A DNA stretch of 64,000 bases from Burkholderiales bacterium PBB3 (lineage in GTDB: Bacteria > Pseudomonadota > Gammaproteobacteria > Burkholderiales > Burkholderiaceae_C), in NCBI GenBank assembly GCA_002256115.1, contig NKIK01000007.1:1-64000 (forward strand), read 5' to 3'. The position numbers were made by a program, and so were the translations under genes. Shown one piece after another: positions 18,268 to 27,597 of the stretch. Positions within the stretch are counted from its first letter, which is position 1; every line of letters starts with the position of its first letter. The notes under the pieces were generated by a model. It ran no database searches. It saw only the letters and a program-made list of their open reading frames with translations, and was not told where the DNA came from.

Positions 18268-20301
18268 TTGCTGCCTCTGATTCGCACCTTCTTATCCACC
18301 ACCCTTAACGGTTTCTTGCGCGGCCTGCTGCGGGCCTGGGTGTTGGTGGTACCGCTGGTGGTGGCGCTGTCGATCATCCGAATCGGGCAACTAGCCTACT
18401 TCTGGCCGCAGGGCTTCTCGGCCTCGGCGTCAGACATCACGGCCATCCTGTTTCAGGGCTTTCGCTTTGACCTGAAGGTCAGCGCCATTGCTGGCTTCCT
18501 GTTGCTGCTGGTTTTGCCTTGGGTTTCGGGCAAAGTGCAGGGCCGTATTGCGCTGGGCTTGAGTGGCGTGTTTGTGTTGCTATCGCTGATCAATCTGCAT
18601 TACTTCGGGTTCTACAAAACGCCGATCGATTCGCTGGTGTTTGGCCTGGTGGAGGACGACACCACCGCGGTGCTGCAAACCATTTGGCGTGATTTTCCGG
18701 TGATCTGGACGCTGCTGCTGCTGGCCGTGTTGACCTATGCCGCCAGCGCGCTGCACCGCGTGTTGGTCCGCACGGTGAAGCCCGACACCCTGCTGCAATC
18801 GCGCCACGTTGCCATCAAGCTGGTAGCTGTTGTCGTGGTGTTCTTTGCGTTGGTCTTTGCGGGCAAAGGCACGCTGCGCGAGATGGCCCTGCAGCGTCAG
18901 CACCTGACGGTGACCACCTCGCAGTTTTTAAACGACATGGTGCCCAACGGCGTCATCGCCCTCAAATACGCCTGGGACAGCCGGGGCCAGTCGCAAAACC
19001 TGCAAGACCCGCTGCTGGGCCTGAAGGCCATGGGCTTTGACTCACCCTTGGCCGCCGCCCAAGTGTTGGGCTTGCCGCACGGCAGCGAGGCCGAAGTCAA
19101 GGCCGCGTTGACCGCCCATGCCGCTTTGCCTGCGGGCGCAGCCAAGAAGAATCTGGTGTTCTTTCTGATGGAGTCCTGGAGCGCCGAGCCCATGCTCTAC
19201 CAGGCACCCCAGTTTGATGTGCTGGGCCGCTTGGCCCCCACGCTTCAAAACGCCTGCCACTTCAGCAACTTTGACTCGGCCCAGCCGGGCACGCATCCCT
19301 CGCTGGAAGCTATCCTTTTTTCATCACCCATCACGCCGCTCACCTTGGGTGATGTGGGCCGCAAGCCGATTCCCTGGGCCATTCCCAAAGTCGTCAAAGA
19401 GGCGGGCTACCAAACCCTGTTCGTCACCTCCGCCCGCTCGGGCTGGCGCGACCTGAACCGCGTGTTGAAGGTGCAAGGCTTTGACGAAGTGGTAGACGCC
19501 AGCACGCTCAAAGAGGCTTACCCCGAGGCCGACCTGGGCATTTGGGGCGTATGGGACCACTATGTCTTCAAATATCTGAGTAAGCGCATGGCCGCCCAGC
19601 CAGTCGACAAGCCGCTGTTTGTATTTGTGCTGACCGCCACCAACCACCCGCCTTACGACCTGCCTGCCGATTACCAGCGCGTGCCGCGCGACATGGCGCT
19701 TTGGAAGGGTGAGACCACATCCGACACCCTGCGCCTGAACTTGGACACCTACCGCTACGCCACCGATCTGCTGGGCGGCTTTGTGCAAGAAGTGCAGGGC
19801 GGCCCGCAGGCCAAAACCACGCTGGTGGCGGCCACGGGCGACCACAATGTGCGTTCCTTTGGCATGTACGCCGAGCCCAGCCGGCGCTATTTGATGCGTC
19901 AGGTGCCGTTTGTGATTTGGGGCGATGGTCTGAGTGGTGCGCAGTGTGGCAACCAGCAAAGCCTGCCCGCCAGCCACCGCGATATGTTCACCACACTGCT
20001 GCCACTGGCCGGTGTTCAAGGGGGGTATGTGAACACCGGACGGAATTTACTGCTGCCAGCCGCCACCCCGCCTGATCCCTTGAATGCGCCGCGCGCCATG
20101 TTCTTTACCGGTGATGTGCGCAATGCCCAGGGCATGTGGCAGCTCGGACAAAAGAATACGTTTGTATGTACCTCGGCTCCCGCCACGCAGCCCCCAGTAC
20201 CTCCGTCCGCCAGTTGTGAATTCAACGCACTAGACGACCAGCAGGAGCGTGCACGCTATGCCTTGCTGGACTGGAATGTGCGTATTTCTTTGAGAAAATA
20301 A
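18268..20301 (+). CDS. LTA-synthase-family sulfatase-domain membrane protein
   Basis: A 677-residue protein that probably starts at TTG. About five transmembrane segments lie in residues 15-205, then a periplasmic alkaline-phosphatase-superfamily domain. Recognisable parts are NLVFFLMESWSAEPM, FDSAQPGTHPSLEAILFSSP (the threonine of PGTHPS is the likely nucleophile), VFVLTATNHPPYDLP and VAATGDHNVRSFGMY (metal ligands D and H). Family members transfer phosphoglycerol or phosphoethanolamine to lipids or glycans; which applies here is unclear. It is separated from ivd by 39 bases. Confidence 0.87.
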   Translation: MLPLIRTFLSTTLNGFLRGLLRAWVLVVPLVVALSIIRIGQLAYFWPQGFSASASDITAILFQGFRFDLKVSAIAGFLLLLVLPWVSGKVQGRIALGLSGVFVLLSLINLHYFGFYKTPIDSLVFGLVEDDTTAVLQTIWRDFPVIWTLLLLAVLTYAASALHRVLVRTVKPDTLLQSRHVAIKLVAVVVVFFALVFAGKGTLREMALQRQHLTVTTSQFLNDMVPNGVIALKYAWDSRGQSQNLQDPLLGLKAMGFDSPLAAAQVLGLPHGSEAEVKAALTAHAALPAGAAKKNLVFFLMESWSAEPMLYQAPQFDVLGRLAPTLQNACHFSNFDSAQPGTHPSLEAILFSSPITPLTLGDVGRKPIPWAIPKVVKEAGYQTLFVTSARSGWRDLNRVLKVQGFDEVVDASTLKEAYPEADLGIWGVWDHYVFKYLSKRMAAQPVDKPLFVFVLTATNHPPYDLPADYQRVPRDMALWKGETTSDTLRLNLDTYRYATDLLGGFVQEVQGGPQAKTTLVAATGDHNVRSFGMYAEPSRRYLMRQVPFVIWGDGLSGAQCGNQQSLPASHRDMFTTLLPLAGVQGGYVNTGRNLLLPAATPPDPLNAPRAMFFTGDVRNAQGMWQLGQKNTFVCTSAPATQPPVPPSASCEFNALDDQQERARYALLDWNVRISLRK

Positions 20302-20304
20302 AGA

Positions 20305-20380
20305 ACTTTGTGGGACAGACCTTTAGCTCTGTCCCCAACCGATTGAGACTTTGCGGGACAGACCTCTAGCTCTGCTCCCG
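20305..20380. repeat. Tandem pair of hairpin-forming repeats upstream of can
   Basis: Two direct copies of an ACTTTG-GGGACAGACC-TAGCTCTG unit, 43 bases apart. Each folds: in copy 1 GGGACAGA pairs perfectly with TCTGTCCC, while copy 2 is imperfect. They lie between the sulfatase stop and the carbonic anhydrase start. With no T-run, they may act in mRNA processing or regulation rather than as a standard terminator. Confidence 0.75.
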
Positions 20381-20397
20381 CCTAATTTAGGGATGAC

Positions 20398-21063
20398 ATG
20401 ACTGACCAGCTCGTTGATTTATTTGCCCGCAACCGCGAATGGGCCGCCGAAATGGAGCGCAAGCGCCCCGGCTTTTTTACCGGCTTGGCCAACCAGCAAA
20501 CGCCGCGCTATATGTGGATTGGCTGCTCCGACAGCCGTGTGCCTGCCAATGAAATCACCGGCCTGGACCCTGGCGAAGTGTTTGTGCACCGCAACGTGGC
20601 CAATGTCGTCGTGCATTCGGATTTGAATGCCCTGTCCACCATCCAGTTTGCGGTGGAGCGGCTCAAGGTCAAGCACATCATGGTGGTGGGCCACTATGGT
20701 TGCTCAGGTGTGCAAGCCGCGCTGGAAGGCGCGCGCATTGGCCTGGCCGACAACTGGCTGCGCCATATTCAGGATGTGCGGGACCGCCATCGCGATGTGC
20801 TGGACCTGATCCCTGACCACGGCAAAGCCGCCGCGCTGTGCGAGCTCAACGTGATTGAGCAGGTGGTCAATGTTGCGCAAAGCACGGTGCTGCAAGACGC
20901 CTGGGCCAAGCAACAGGACGTGACGCTGCACGGTTGGGTGTATGGCCTGCACGACGGGCTGATCCACGACCTGCATATGAGCGTTTCGGGCCAGGACCAT
21001 ATGGAGTCTTTGTATGCCGAGGCGCTGTCTGGGGTGCGGCTGATGCCCCGAAATTTAAGGTAA
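20398..21063 (+). CDS. can: Beta-class carbonic anhydrase
   Basis: A 221-residue zinc enzyme interconverting CO2 and bicarbonate. The zinc ligands are C43 in [15 protein letters not shown]99 and C102 in [15 protein letters not shown]45 and R47 form the catalytic dyad next to the first cysteine. The length fits the E. coli Can type. Two hairpin repeats lie upstream. A family A repeat follows directly, then aceK. A metabolic link with aceK is not evident beyond proximity. Confidence 0.96.
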   Translation: MTDQLVDLFARNREWAAEMERKRPGFFTGLANQQTPRYMWIGCSDSRVPANEITGLDPGEVFVHRNVANVVVHSDLNALSTIQFAVERLKVKHIMVVGHYGCSGVQAALEGARIGLADNWLRHIQDVRDRHRDVLDLIPDHGKAAALCELNVIEQVVNVAQSTVLQDAWAKQQDVTLHGWVYGLHDGLIHDLHMSVSGQDHMESLYAEALSGVRLMPRNLR

Positions 21064-21069
21064 ATCGGC

Positions 21070-21112
21070 CGTTCAGCCCGTGGATAGTGCGGGAGCAGCT
21101 ACTAAAAAGAGA
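21070..21112 (+). repeat. Family A dispersed repeat, copy 4 (aceK leader)
   Basis: Reads CGTGGATAGTGCGGGAGCAG then CTACTAAAAAGAGAGC. It fills the short gap between can and aceK. It is in frame with aceK: a GTG at 21080 inside it could extend AceK by 13 repeat-encoded residues. Confidence 0.85.
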
Positions 21113-21118
21113 GCAAGC

Positions 21119-23017
21119 ATGTTTCCCACCCGACTTGACTCCTCTGTTGCCTACGACATCGCCAAGGCGATGATGGACGGCTTTAATCGCCACTACCGCC
21201 TATTCCGAACCGAATCTAGCCGCGCCAAACACCGCTTTGAAACCGCGGACTGGCACGGCCAGCAGCGCGCCCAGCGCGAGCGCATTGAGTTTTATGACCT
21301 GCGGGTGAAAGAGTGCTCCAAGCGGCTGGAGCGCGAGTTCAAGGCCGGTGAGCAGGGCATGGATATCTGGCAGCAAATCAAGCTGCACTACATCGGTCTG
21401 CTGGTCAACCACTACCAGCCCGAGCTGGCCGAAACATTTTTCAACTCGGTCACCACCAAAATTCTGCATCGCAGCTATTTTCAAAACGACTTCATCTTTG
21501 TGCGCCCGGCTGTCAGCACCGAGTACATCGAAAACGATGAGTCGGAGAAGCGCCCCACTTACCGCTCGTATTACCCCGGCCAAGAGTCTATGGCCCAGGT
21601 GCTGGTGCGCATGGTGCAAGACTTTGATTTGCGCGTGGGTTTTGAAGACCTGCCGCGTGATGCCACCTGGGTGGCCGAGCGCATGGCGGCGCGCCTGGGC
21701 GACGCCAAACTGCGCGCCAATTTTCAGATCCAAGTGCTGACGGGCCTGTTCTTCCGCAACAAGGGCTGCTACATCGTTGGCAAGCTGATCAATGGGTTTA
21801 ACGAGTTTGCCTTTGCGCTGCCGGTGCTGCACAGGCGGCTCGTGACGGCAGACCCGGCTAAGGCTGACGGCGGCGCGGCCAAAGGCCTCGATGCCGCCGG
21901 CATCCTGGGGCACGCGTCGCAGTTGGCCATAGACGCTATGCTGTTTGGCGAAGACGACCTGTTGATCCTGTTCAGCTTTGCGCGCGCTTACTTCATGGTG
22001 GATATGGAAATTCCCAGCGCCTACGTGCAGTTTTTGCGCAGCATGATGCCGCGCAAGCCGCGCAATGAAATCTACAACGCGCTGGGGCTGGCCAAGCAAG
22101 GCAAGACGCTTTTTTACCGCGACTACCTGCACCACCAGCGCCATAGCACCGACAAGTTTCGTATCGCGCCGGGCATCAAAGGCATGGTCATGCTGGTGTT
22201 TGACCTACCCAGTTTTCCCTATGTGTTCAAAGTCATCAAAGACTATTACCCGCCGCAAAAAGACACCAGCCGCGGGCAGATCATGGGCAAGTATTTGCTG
22301 GTGAAGCAGCACGACCGCGTGGGCCGCATGGCCGATACGCTGGAGTACAGCGAGGTGGCTTTTCCGCGTACGCGCTTTAGCGACGAACTGATTGCCGAGC
22401 TTGAAAAGTTCGCACCCAGTCAGCTAGAAATCAGCGACCGGGATGGTGACGGCCAGATGGAGGTCATCATCAAGCACCTCTACATCGAGCGGCGCATGAT
22501 CCCGCTCAACATCTATTTGCAAGAGGCCTTTGATGCGGGTGGCGCTGACCCCGCCAACACCAACCCGGCTGCGGTCAAAGCGCGCGAGCAGATCGAGCGC
22601 GGCGTGGTGGAGTACGGCAATGCCATCAAGGATTTGGTGGCGGCGAACATTTTCCCAGGCGACATGCTGTGGAAGAACTTTGGCATCACCCGCCATGGCA
22701 AGGTGGTGTTTTATGACTACGACGAGATCGAATACATCACCGATTGCAAGTTCCGCAAGGTGCCGACGCCGCGCAACGAAGAGGACGAGATGTCAGGCGA
22801 AATCTGGTACAGCGTGGGCCCCAGGGACGTGTTCCCCGAGACCTTTGCGCCCTTCTTGCTCGGCAACCCGGCGGTGCGCGAGGTGTTCATGAAACACCAC
22901 GCCGATTTGCTGGAAGTAGCCTTCTGGCAGAGCCACCAAGCGCGCATCGCGGCGGGGCATGTGCATGATGTGTTTCCGTATGAGAGGGAGAAGAGGTTGG
23001 GGGGTGATGGCGGGTAG
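21119..23017 (+). CDS. aceK: Isocitrate dehydrogenase kinase/phosphatase
   Basis: A 632-residue bifunctional enzyme that switches isocitrate dehydrogenase off and on, directing carbon to the glyoxylate shunt. Recognised by the N-terminal [14 protein letters not shown], the kinase-like ATP-binding core [23 protein letters not shown], the catalytic block [13 protein letters not shown] and the [26 protein letters not shown] metal site with the usual asparagine and aspartates. I chose the ATG at 21119 (MFPTRLD); its leader is a family A repeat. The isocitrate lyase gene is not in this window. Confidence 0.95.
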   Translation: MFPTRLDSSVAYDIAKAMMDGFNRHYRLFRTESSRAKHRFETADWHGQQRAQRERIEFYDLRVKECSKRLEREFKAGEQGMDIWQQIKLHYIGLLVNHYQPELAETFFNSVTTKILHRSYFQNDFIFVRPAVSTEYIENDESEKRPTYRSYYPGQESMAQVLVRMVQDFDLRVGFEDLPRDATWVAERMAARLGDAKLRANFQIQVLTGLFFRNKGCYIVGKLINGFNEFAFALPVLHRRLVTADPAKADGGAAKGLDAAGILGHASQLAIDAMLFGEDDLLILFSFARAYFMVDMEIPSAYVQFLRSMMPRKPRNEIYNALGLAKQGKTLFYRDYLHHQRHSTDKFRIAPGIKGMVMLVFDLPSFPYVFKVIKDYYPPQKDTSRGQIMGKYLLVKQHDRVGRMADTLEYSEVAFPRTRFSDELIAELEKFAPSQLEISDRDGDGQMEVIIKHLYIERRMIPLNIYLQEAFDAGGADPANTNPAAVKAREQIERGVVEYGNAIKDLVAANIFPGDMLWKNFGITRHGKVVFYDYDEIEYITDCKFRKVPTPRNEEDEMSGEIWYSVGPRDVFPETFAPFLLGNPAVREVFMKHHADLLEVAFWQSHQARIAAGHVHDVFPYEREKRLGGDGG

Positions 23018-23156
23018 CCCTGTTTGTTGACTGGCTGCTGTGCGGGCGAAACCAGTCGCTCAAATTCCGAGTCCAATTTGGGAAAGAACTCGCTTCCTGC
23101 CTAGAATCGAGCCGAATCCGGTTGCCGGATTTGCAATCTGCATCACGCAAATCATC

Positions 23157-23750
23157 ATGACCACGCGCACTATCGCACCTTCCCTATTAGCTCTTGCAGT
23201 AGCGATCACGGTTTTTAGCCAGTCGAGAGCTATGGCGCAGCCCTCGGTCGTTGATCGGGTGATGGCGTGTGATTCCACAGTAGCACTTGCCGCGGCAGAC
23301 CAGATACTCAGGTCCCCTAATTTAGGAGGTGATCCGTTTCAACTCTTGACTGCAGCAGACGCACTCTTTCGTTATGGGCGACAGGATGAGGCAGTTTTTT
23401 GGACCTATGCAGGGCTGATGCGTCTGCGAGATGCATTAATCCAAGACCCGGTTCAAGGCGGCATACTTACCATTTTCCAAAGAAGAGCAGCCCCTATCAG
23501 CAACTTTGCGGAGCTGAGTCCCTTGCAATTGGCGAAGACTATTGAAGCAGTTCTGGACTGGGATCGCAAAACGCCAAACCCCTTTCGCGTGGGTTCAATA
23601 AGCAACAAACAGCGTCTGGAATTTGCGAAAAATCGGGATGGCTTGAAATCACATGCATCTGCACTCCGGGCAAACCCGATACATTTCCAGGAAGTCGCAA
23701 AGCGCGATCAGCAACTTGCCCAGACCTTCGCATTAGGATGTCGCGAATGA
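23157..23750 (+). CDS. Exported protein of unknown function
   Basis: A 197-residue protein with a signal peptide (PSLLALAVAITVFSQSRAMAQ, cleavage after AMA near 26). The mature region is helical with two cysteines (MACDSTVALAAADQIL near 37 and FALGC at the end) that may form a disulfide. LLTAADALFRYGRQDEAVFWTYAGLMRLRDALI looks TPR/SEL1-like in its helix pattern but is too short to call. No family recognised. The region is more AT-rich than the preceding genes, at the start of the accessory stretch. Confidence 0.65.
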   Translation: MTTRTIAPSLLALAVAITVFSQSRAMAQPSVVDRVMACDSTVALAAADQILRSPNLGGDPFQLLTAADALFRYGRQDEAVFWTYAGLMRLRDALIQDPVQGGILTIFQRRAAPISNFAELSPLQLAKTIEAVLDWDRKTPNPFRVGSISNKQRLEFAKNRDGLKSHASALRANPIHFQEVAKRDQQLAQTFALGCRE

Positions 23751-23852
23751 TGCTTCACTGGTCGGCCAACAAGGATCCACGACTACAGGAAGCGGCTTCT
23801 GGGCCTGTTGGTGCCAATTTATGCAGTCGGCAACCTTACTTAAGGGCTTCAT

Positions 23853-24341
23853 ATGCGCTACTTGCTCACATGTGTTGTTTCCACTCTTTTAGCCCTACTT
23901 ACAACCGCCACTCACGCCACAGAACCTTTACACGATGGACTAGTATTCCAAGGCAAAAGTGGCATCATTTACCCTGTCAAGTGTTGTTGGATGGAGTTGC
24001 CTAGCTCAGAAGCGTTGACCGCCATACGGCGTAAGGAACTCTGTAGTGCAATTGGCGGGCCAGTTGGCAACTTTCGCCTCCAAGACGGCAAGTTGTGGCT
24101 CACCGAGCTTTCGCGTTGTAGCGGCACTATTCCACTGAGCCAAGTCTTCAGTGATCTTGCGAATCCAGCCCATGCGATTTGGGTTACGGGGGCATTCGTG
24201 GGTAAGTTGAACTGGCTGTGTTTAGGAAACGACGACCGTTCCATTTTTGAGTTGGAACTATCTTTGCAGATCGAACGAGGTGTGGTTGTTTCAATTTCTG
24301 AATACCACAGAGATAAGTCCAAGTGCCCAACACAGCTCTAG
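23853..24341 (+). CDS. Exported cysteine-containing protein, unknown
   Basis: A 162-residue protein with a clear signal peptide (MRYLLTCVVSTLLALLTTATHA, cleavage after THA at 22). The mature part has several cysteines (KCCWMEL, ELCSAIGG, LSRCSGT, LCLGND, KCPTQL) suggesting a disulfide-rich periplasmic or secreted protein. No family recognised. It lies 102 bases after another unknown exported protein. The 260 bases after its stop hold no recognisable gene. Confidence 0.6.
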   Translation: MRYLLTCVVSTLLALLTTATHATEPLHDGLVFQGKSGIIYPVKCCWMELPSSEALTAIRRKELCSAIGGPVGNFRLQDGKLWLTELSRCSGTIPLSQVFSDLANPAHAIWVTGAFVGKLNWLCLGNDDRSIFELELSLQIERGVVVSISEYHRDKSKCPTQL

Positions 24342-24601
24342 CCCATCGTTCGAGCAGTTCAACAAAGACGCTCGCAATTTTCAAACGACACTGCCGCGTT
24401 TTGTTGGCCCTGCCACAAGACCGTTTCAGGTGTTAGTGGAGCCAGCCACCCTTGTCCGAAGCATTCGAAAGTGAAATTCGGGTATAGAGAACACCCTACA
24501 CCCGCGATGCGGGCGAAAGCCGACATCTGGCGAGACTTGCCAGTTTGATAGTATTTGAAAAGAAGACAATCACCCACGCACAACAGACAGGGAGGTGTTA
24601 G

Positions 24602-25420
24602 ATGACTCTAGTCGCCTACTTCGACGAAAGTGGCTCAGGCGATTGCTTTGTAATGGCTGGCTATATATCTACCCCGGAAAAGTGGGCGCAGCTTTCGCGT
24701 CGATGGGTTGAGCTCCTGTCAATGAGCCACGGCACATTGCGCGATGAAGTGCATATGACAGAAATGCACTACAACGAGACGGCATTGGAACATGCCTCAT
24801 TCTTCTACCGTGAGATTGAGAACAATGTATTGGCCACTTTCTCATGTTTGATAAACGTTAAAGACTTAAAAGCATCGTATGAGAAGTTTCGATGGCCTAG
24901 TTTCATAAAAAACCCCGAGCTACTTTCGAATCCTTATCACCATGGCTTCAGAAACGTGCTGTTCTCGATGATTCACTACAAAAGCAAGATCGGCATCACT
25001 GAACCAGTAACTAGTGTTTTCGACACGATGTTAGGCACACGGAAGCTATTGACGGAGTTTGAACATTTAATGCAGTCAGAACCTCAACTAGCTAAAGAGT
25101 TAGGAGATGGGATTTCATTTGGAGACAGCAAAAGTGTTCCACCACTACAAGCTGCTGACTTGTTTTCATATTGGGTGCGTGAATGGCATGAGAAGGGCAA
25201 AGACTTTGCAAAGCTGCCATTCCCATGGAAGCCTAACAAGGAGATACCCTGGGTACATCACGAAATGTCTGGAAACGACTTCAAGAGAGAGTGGGAACAG
25301 CTAATCACTATCCACTTGCTTAAAGCTGCATTGGTGCCAAACCCATACATCTTTTCAGCAGTCCCTATTGAGCACATGCCAACTTGGGGCAGTTATCAAG
25401 GTGGGACAAAGGAACAGTGA
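24602..25420 (+). CDS. DUF3800 domain protein
   Basis: A 272-residue soluble protein. The N-terminal VAYFDESGSGDCFVMAGYIST is the hallmark of DUF3800 (an acidic D-E-S-G motif in an RNase H-like fold). Later conserved pieces are SVFDTMLGTRKLLTEFEHL, GISFGDSKSVPPLQAADLFSYWVREW, where the aspartates in FGDSK and LQAADL fit the family. Such proteins often lie in mobile or defence-related regions; the activity is unproven. A strong ribosome-binding site (GGGAGG) precedes the ATG. Its low GC content relative to the core genes supports horizontal acquisition. Confidence 0.82.
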   Translation: MTLVAYFDESGSGDCFVMAGYISTPEKWAQLSRRWVELLSMSHGTLRDEVHMTEMHYNETALEHASFFYREIENNVLATFSCLINVKDLKASYEKFRWPSFIKNPELLSNPYHHGFRNVLFSMIHYKSKIGITEPVTSVFDTMLGTRKLLTEFEHLMQSEPQLAKELGDGISFGDSKSVPPLQAADLFSYWVREWHEKGKDFAKLPFPWKPNKEIPWVHHEMSGNDFKREWEQLITIHLLKAALVPNPYIFSAVPIEHMPTWGSYQGGTKEQ

Positions 25421-25709
25421 ACATTCCAACGTTGCTCTAGCACTGGAAAGGAAGCGCTTCTAAAGTGACGTTCCTGGTAAATGGATCGACCAGCATTTGA
25501 ACGGTTCTGCCGTTAGCTGAATGACTGTTTTAGTGCAGACTCCTTGTCCGCTTCCAGCCTGGAACGGTAAGCGACTTTGAACCCACCCTCTTTGTTGGAG
25601 CTGTTTAGCGAATGGCTCGATCGGTCGGGCTCGCTGGAATACGCATGTCTCAGCGTTTAACTTGGAATCAAACGCCTCAAGGGGTACCTGAAGACGCACC
25701 TCTTGAAAA
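25421..25709. other. Gene-free stretch before the toxin-antitoxin module
   Basis: No coding sequence or RNA gene is recognisable. Scattered short inverted motifs such as AACGGTTCTGCCGTT are present, and the stretch reads like decayed intergenic relic DNA. Confidence 0.5.
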
Positions 25710-25744
25710 CCAAATGGCTAAAATGGCTAACACCATCCATTTGG
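25710..25744. promoter_or_regulatory. Inverted repeat, probable autoregulatory operator of the TA module
   Basis: CCAAATGG at 25710-25717 and CCATTTGG at 25737-25744 are perfect inverted copies, with two direct ATGGCTAA units between them. The element ends ten bases before the antitoxin ATG, as expected for the operator of a type II toxin-antitoxin operon. Binding is inferred from position. Confidence 0.6.
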
Positions 25745-25754
25745 AGTCCTCGCC

Positions 25755-26024
25755 ATGCAAGTCACCGCCACAGAAGCCAAAAATCGTTTTGGATACGTTT
25801 GTGCCCAAGCTAAAACGGAGCCTGTTTTTGTAGAAAAAGATGGTCGGGTTGAGAGCGTGATTTTGTCTTTTCAAGACTATGAGGTACTCACGGCTGCCCG
25901 CGCCAAAGATAGCTTGGCAGCGCGACAAAAGGCGTTCAATGAAAACCACAAAGCGTGGATTGAGGCGCAAAACACGCGCTTTGAGAAGCACGGTTTGTGG
26001 TGCGATGACTTGCGGGTTTGGTAA
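25755..26024 (+). CDS. Antitoxin with Phd/YefM-like N-terminus and CcdA-like tail
   Basis: An 89-residue protein. Residues 1-45 ([20 protein letters not shown]...[14 protein letters not shown]) match the Phd/YefM DNA-binding fold. The C-terminal part [21 protein letters not shown] then CDDLRVW resembles the toxin-binding tail of CcdA antitoxins (W-x-ENxxAIxxYNxxxxxHGLxxDxxRxF pattern as I recall it). It overlaps ccdB by one base (TAATG). It therefore appears to be a chimeric antitoxin joining one family's DNA-binding domain to another family's toxin-binding segment. An inverted repeat just upstream is the likely operator. Confidence 0.8.
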   Translation: MQVTATEAKNRFGYVCAQAKTEPVFVEKDGRVESVILSFQDYEVLTAARAKDSLAARQKAFNENHKAWIEAQNTRFEKHGLWCDDLRVW

Positions 26025-26338
26025 TGCAGTACGACGTCTACCCCAACCCGAGCCCGCGGATGCGAGACATCTATCCCTACGTGGTGGATGTCCAGAGCGA
26101 TTTGCTCAAGGGACTGGCCACGCGCATGGTCGCTCCTTTGTCAATAATGGGTTTATCCATGGACGGCGCTCCGCGCCGACTCTGTCCCGTTTTGGTGATC
26201 AACGACCAAAGTTTGACGTTAGTGCCCTTTGAGGCCGCGCCGCTGGATAAGCGTCACCTTAAATCCAAAGTCATATCTGTGCGCAGTCATGCCGATGCCA
26301 TTGTGGCGGCGATGGACGCTGTGATGAGCGGCGTTTAA
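26024..26338 (+). CDS. ccdB: CcdB-family toxin
   Basis: A 104-residue CcdB-like protein, normal for the family. It starts [28 protein letters not shown], contains MVAPLSIMG and [26 protein letters not shown], and ends in [20 protein letters not shown]. Classical CcdB poisons DNA gyrase through its C-terminal residues; the usual terminal W-G-I is replaced by S-G-V here, so target or potency may differ. The start overlaps the antitoxin stop, so the two are translationally coupled. Confidence 0.88.
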   Translation: MQYDVYPNPSPRMRDIYPYVVDVQSDLLKGLATRMVAPLSIMGLSMDGAPRRLCPVLVINDQSLTLVPFEAAPLDKRHLKSKVISVRSHADAIVAAMDAVMSGV

Positions 26339-26344
26339 CGCAAC

Positions 26345-26385
26345 ATCCTTGCATATTCGTTATGCCATGACGAATATGCAAGGAT
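26345..26385. terminator. Long perfect hairpin downstream of ccdB
   Basis: ATCCTTGCATATTCGT pairs perfectly over 16 bases with ACGAATATGCAAGGAT across a nine-base loop. It starts seven bases after the ccdB stop. It lacks a U-tract, so it may be a transcription terminator aided by structure, an mRNA-stabilising element, or a recombination/replication relic. Confidence 0.5.
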
Positions 26386-26431
26386 AAATTCCGGCTAAAA
26401 CGGCGTTTTTAATCCTCAAGAACGCTCTTCT

Positions 26432-27549
26432 AAGGCAATGACGATTAAGTCCCAAGTTGGCCCATGATTTGCATGGGAGCGGGTAACTTGTTGAGGACGC
26501 ACAAATGAAGCAACAAACACTTGCCATGGCAGCCGACCAAACGTTCGAGAACTACCGCAAACCCACGCGGCGCGATGAGTTCCTCAAGACCATGGAGGTA
26601 ATCGTTCCTTGGGCGGCGTTGTGTGAAGTCATTGCGCCCCACTACCCCAGGGCAGGCAACGGGCGTCCGCCCATTGGTCTTGAGCGCATGCTGCGCATCC
26701 ACTTCATCCAGCATTGGTTCAACCTTGCCGATCTGACCTGCGAGGAGGCGCTGTATGACAGCGCCAGCCTGCGCAGCTTTGTGGGTATTGACCTGGGGCG
26801 CGAGCCAGCACCTGACTCCACGACCATCACCAAGTTTCGCAAACTCCTCAACGACAACAAGCTTGGCGAAGCCTTGTTTGCCCAGGTTGGACGGGAACTG
26901 CAGGCACGTGGCTTCAAGGTCAACACCGGCACCATCGTGGATGCCACCATCATTGGCGCGCCCAGCTCGACCAAGAACGCAGACAAGGCCCGCGACCCCC
27001 AAATGCACCAAACCCGCAAAGGCCAGCAATGGTTCTTTGGAATGAAACTGCACATTGGTGTGGACAGCCAAAGCGGGCTGGCCCACAGCGCAGTGGTCAC
27101 AGCGGCCAACGTGCATGACAAGCATCCGCTGCCTGATCTGCTGCACGGCAACGAACAACGCGTCTATGGTGACTCGGCCTATGCCAGCCAAAAGAATCTG
27201 ATTGCCAGCAAGGCCCCAAAAGCAAAAGACTTCACCAACCAGCGCTCTCGCTACGCGGGAATCATTGATGAGGCGGTGCGTGCCAAGAACCGCAACAAGT
27301 CAAAAGTCCGTGCACGCGTGGAGCATGTCTTTGGCGTGGTCAAGCGGCTTTGGGGGTTTGGAAAGGTGCGTTACCGCGGATTGCAGAAGAACGCCACACG
27401 GGCGTTCACTGCATTGGCTTTGGCCAACATTTACCTGGGTCGCCAAAGGTTGATGACACAGGTGCGCCCATAGGGCGAGAAGTCGGGGCCAAGAGCCCTG
27501 GACACGGCACCCAGGGGGTGCAAATTGGCGTAGTTTTGAACCTACCTTC
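26432..27549 (+). mobile_element. IS5-family insertion sequence, ends approximate
   Basis: One transposase gene with short flanks. The left flank TTCTAAGGCA and the reverse complement of the right flank, TTCTGAAGGTA, resemble each other but do not form a convincing inverted repeat, so the boundaries are tentative. A CTAA at 26430-26433 is the type of target used by IS5 elements; no matching duplication was found on the right. Confidence 0.5.
26505..27473 (+). CDS. IS5-family transposase
   Basis: A 322-residue DDE transposase. The N-terminal domain is DEFLKTMEVIVPWAALCEVIAPHYP with RMLRIHFIQHWFNLADLTCEEALYD. The catalytic residues appear as D in TGTIVDATIIGAPSS, D in VYGDSAYASQKN, and E in RARVEHVFGVVKRLWGFGKVRYRG, the typical IS5 Y-(2)-R-(3)-E-like C-terminus. 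The frame is complete and without stops, so the enzyme may be active. It sits between the ccdB module and marR at the right edge of the accessory stretch. Confidence 0.95.
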   Translation: MKQQTLAMAADQTFENYRKPTRRDEFLKTMEVIVPWAALCEVIAPHYPRAGNGRPPIGLERMLRIHFIQHWFNLADLTCEEALYDSASLRSFVGIDLGREPAPDSTTITKFRKLLNDNKLGEALFAQVGRELQARGFKVNTGTIVDATIIGAPSSTKNADKARDPQMHQTRKGQQWFFGMKLHIGVDSQSGLAHSAVVTAANVHDKHPLPDLLHGNEQRVYGDSAYASQKNLIASKAPKAKDFTNQRSRYAGIIDEAVRAKNRNKSKVRARVEHVFGVVKRLWGFGKVRYRGLQKNATRAFTALALANIYLGRQRLMTQVRP

Positions 27550-27597
27550 AGAAAACTTCGCCGCACTGGGCGCGTGCCGACCTTTACCCCTACTTAT

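Noticed and set aside
26432..27549. Confident IS5 terminal inverted repeats and target duplication
   Set aside because: Only short imperfect similarity between the ends and no matching duplication could be seen by eye.
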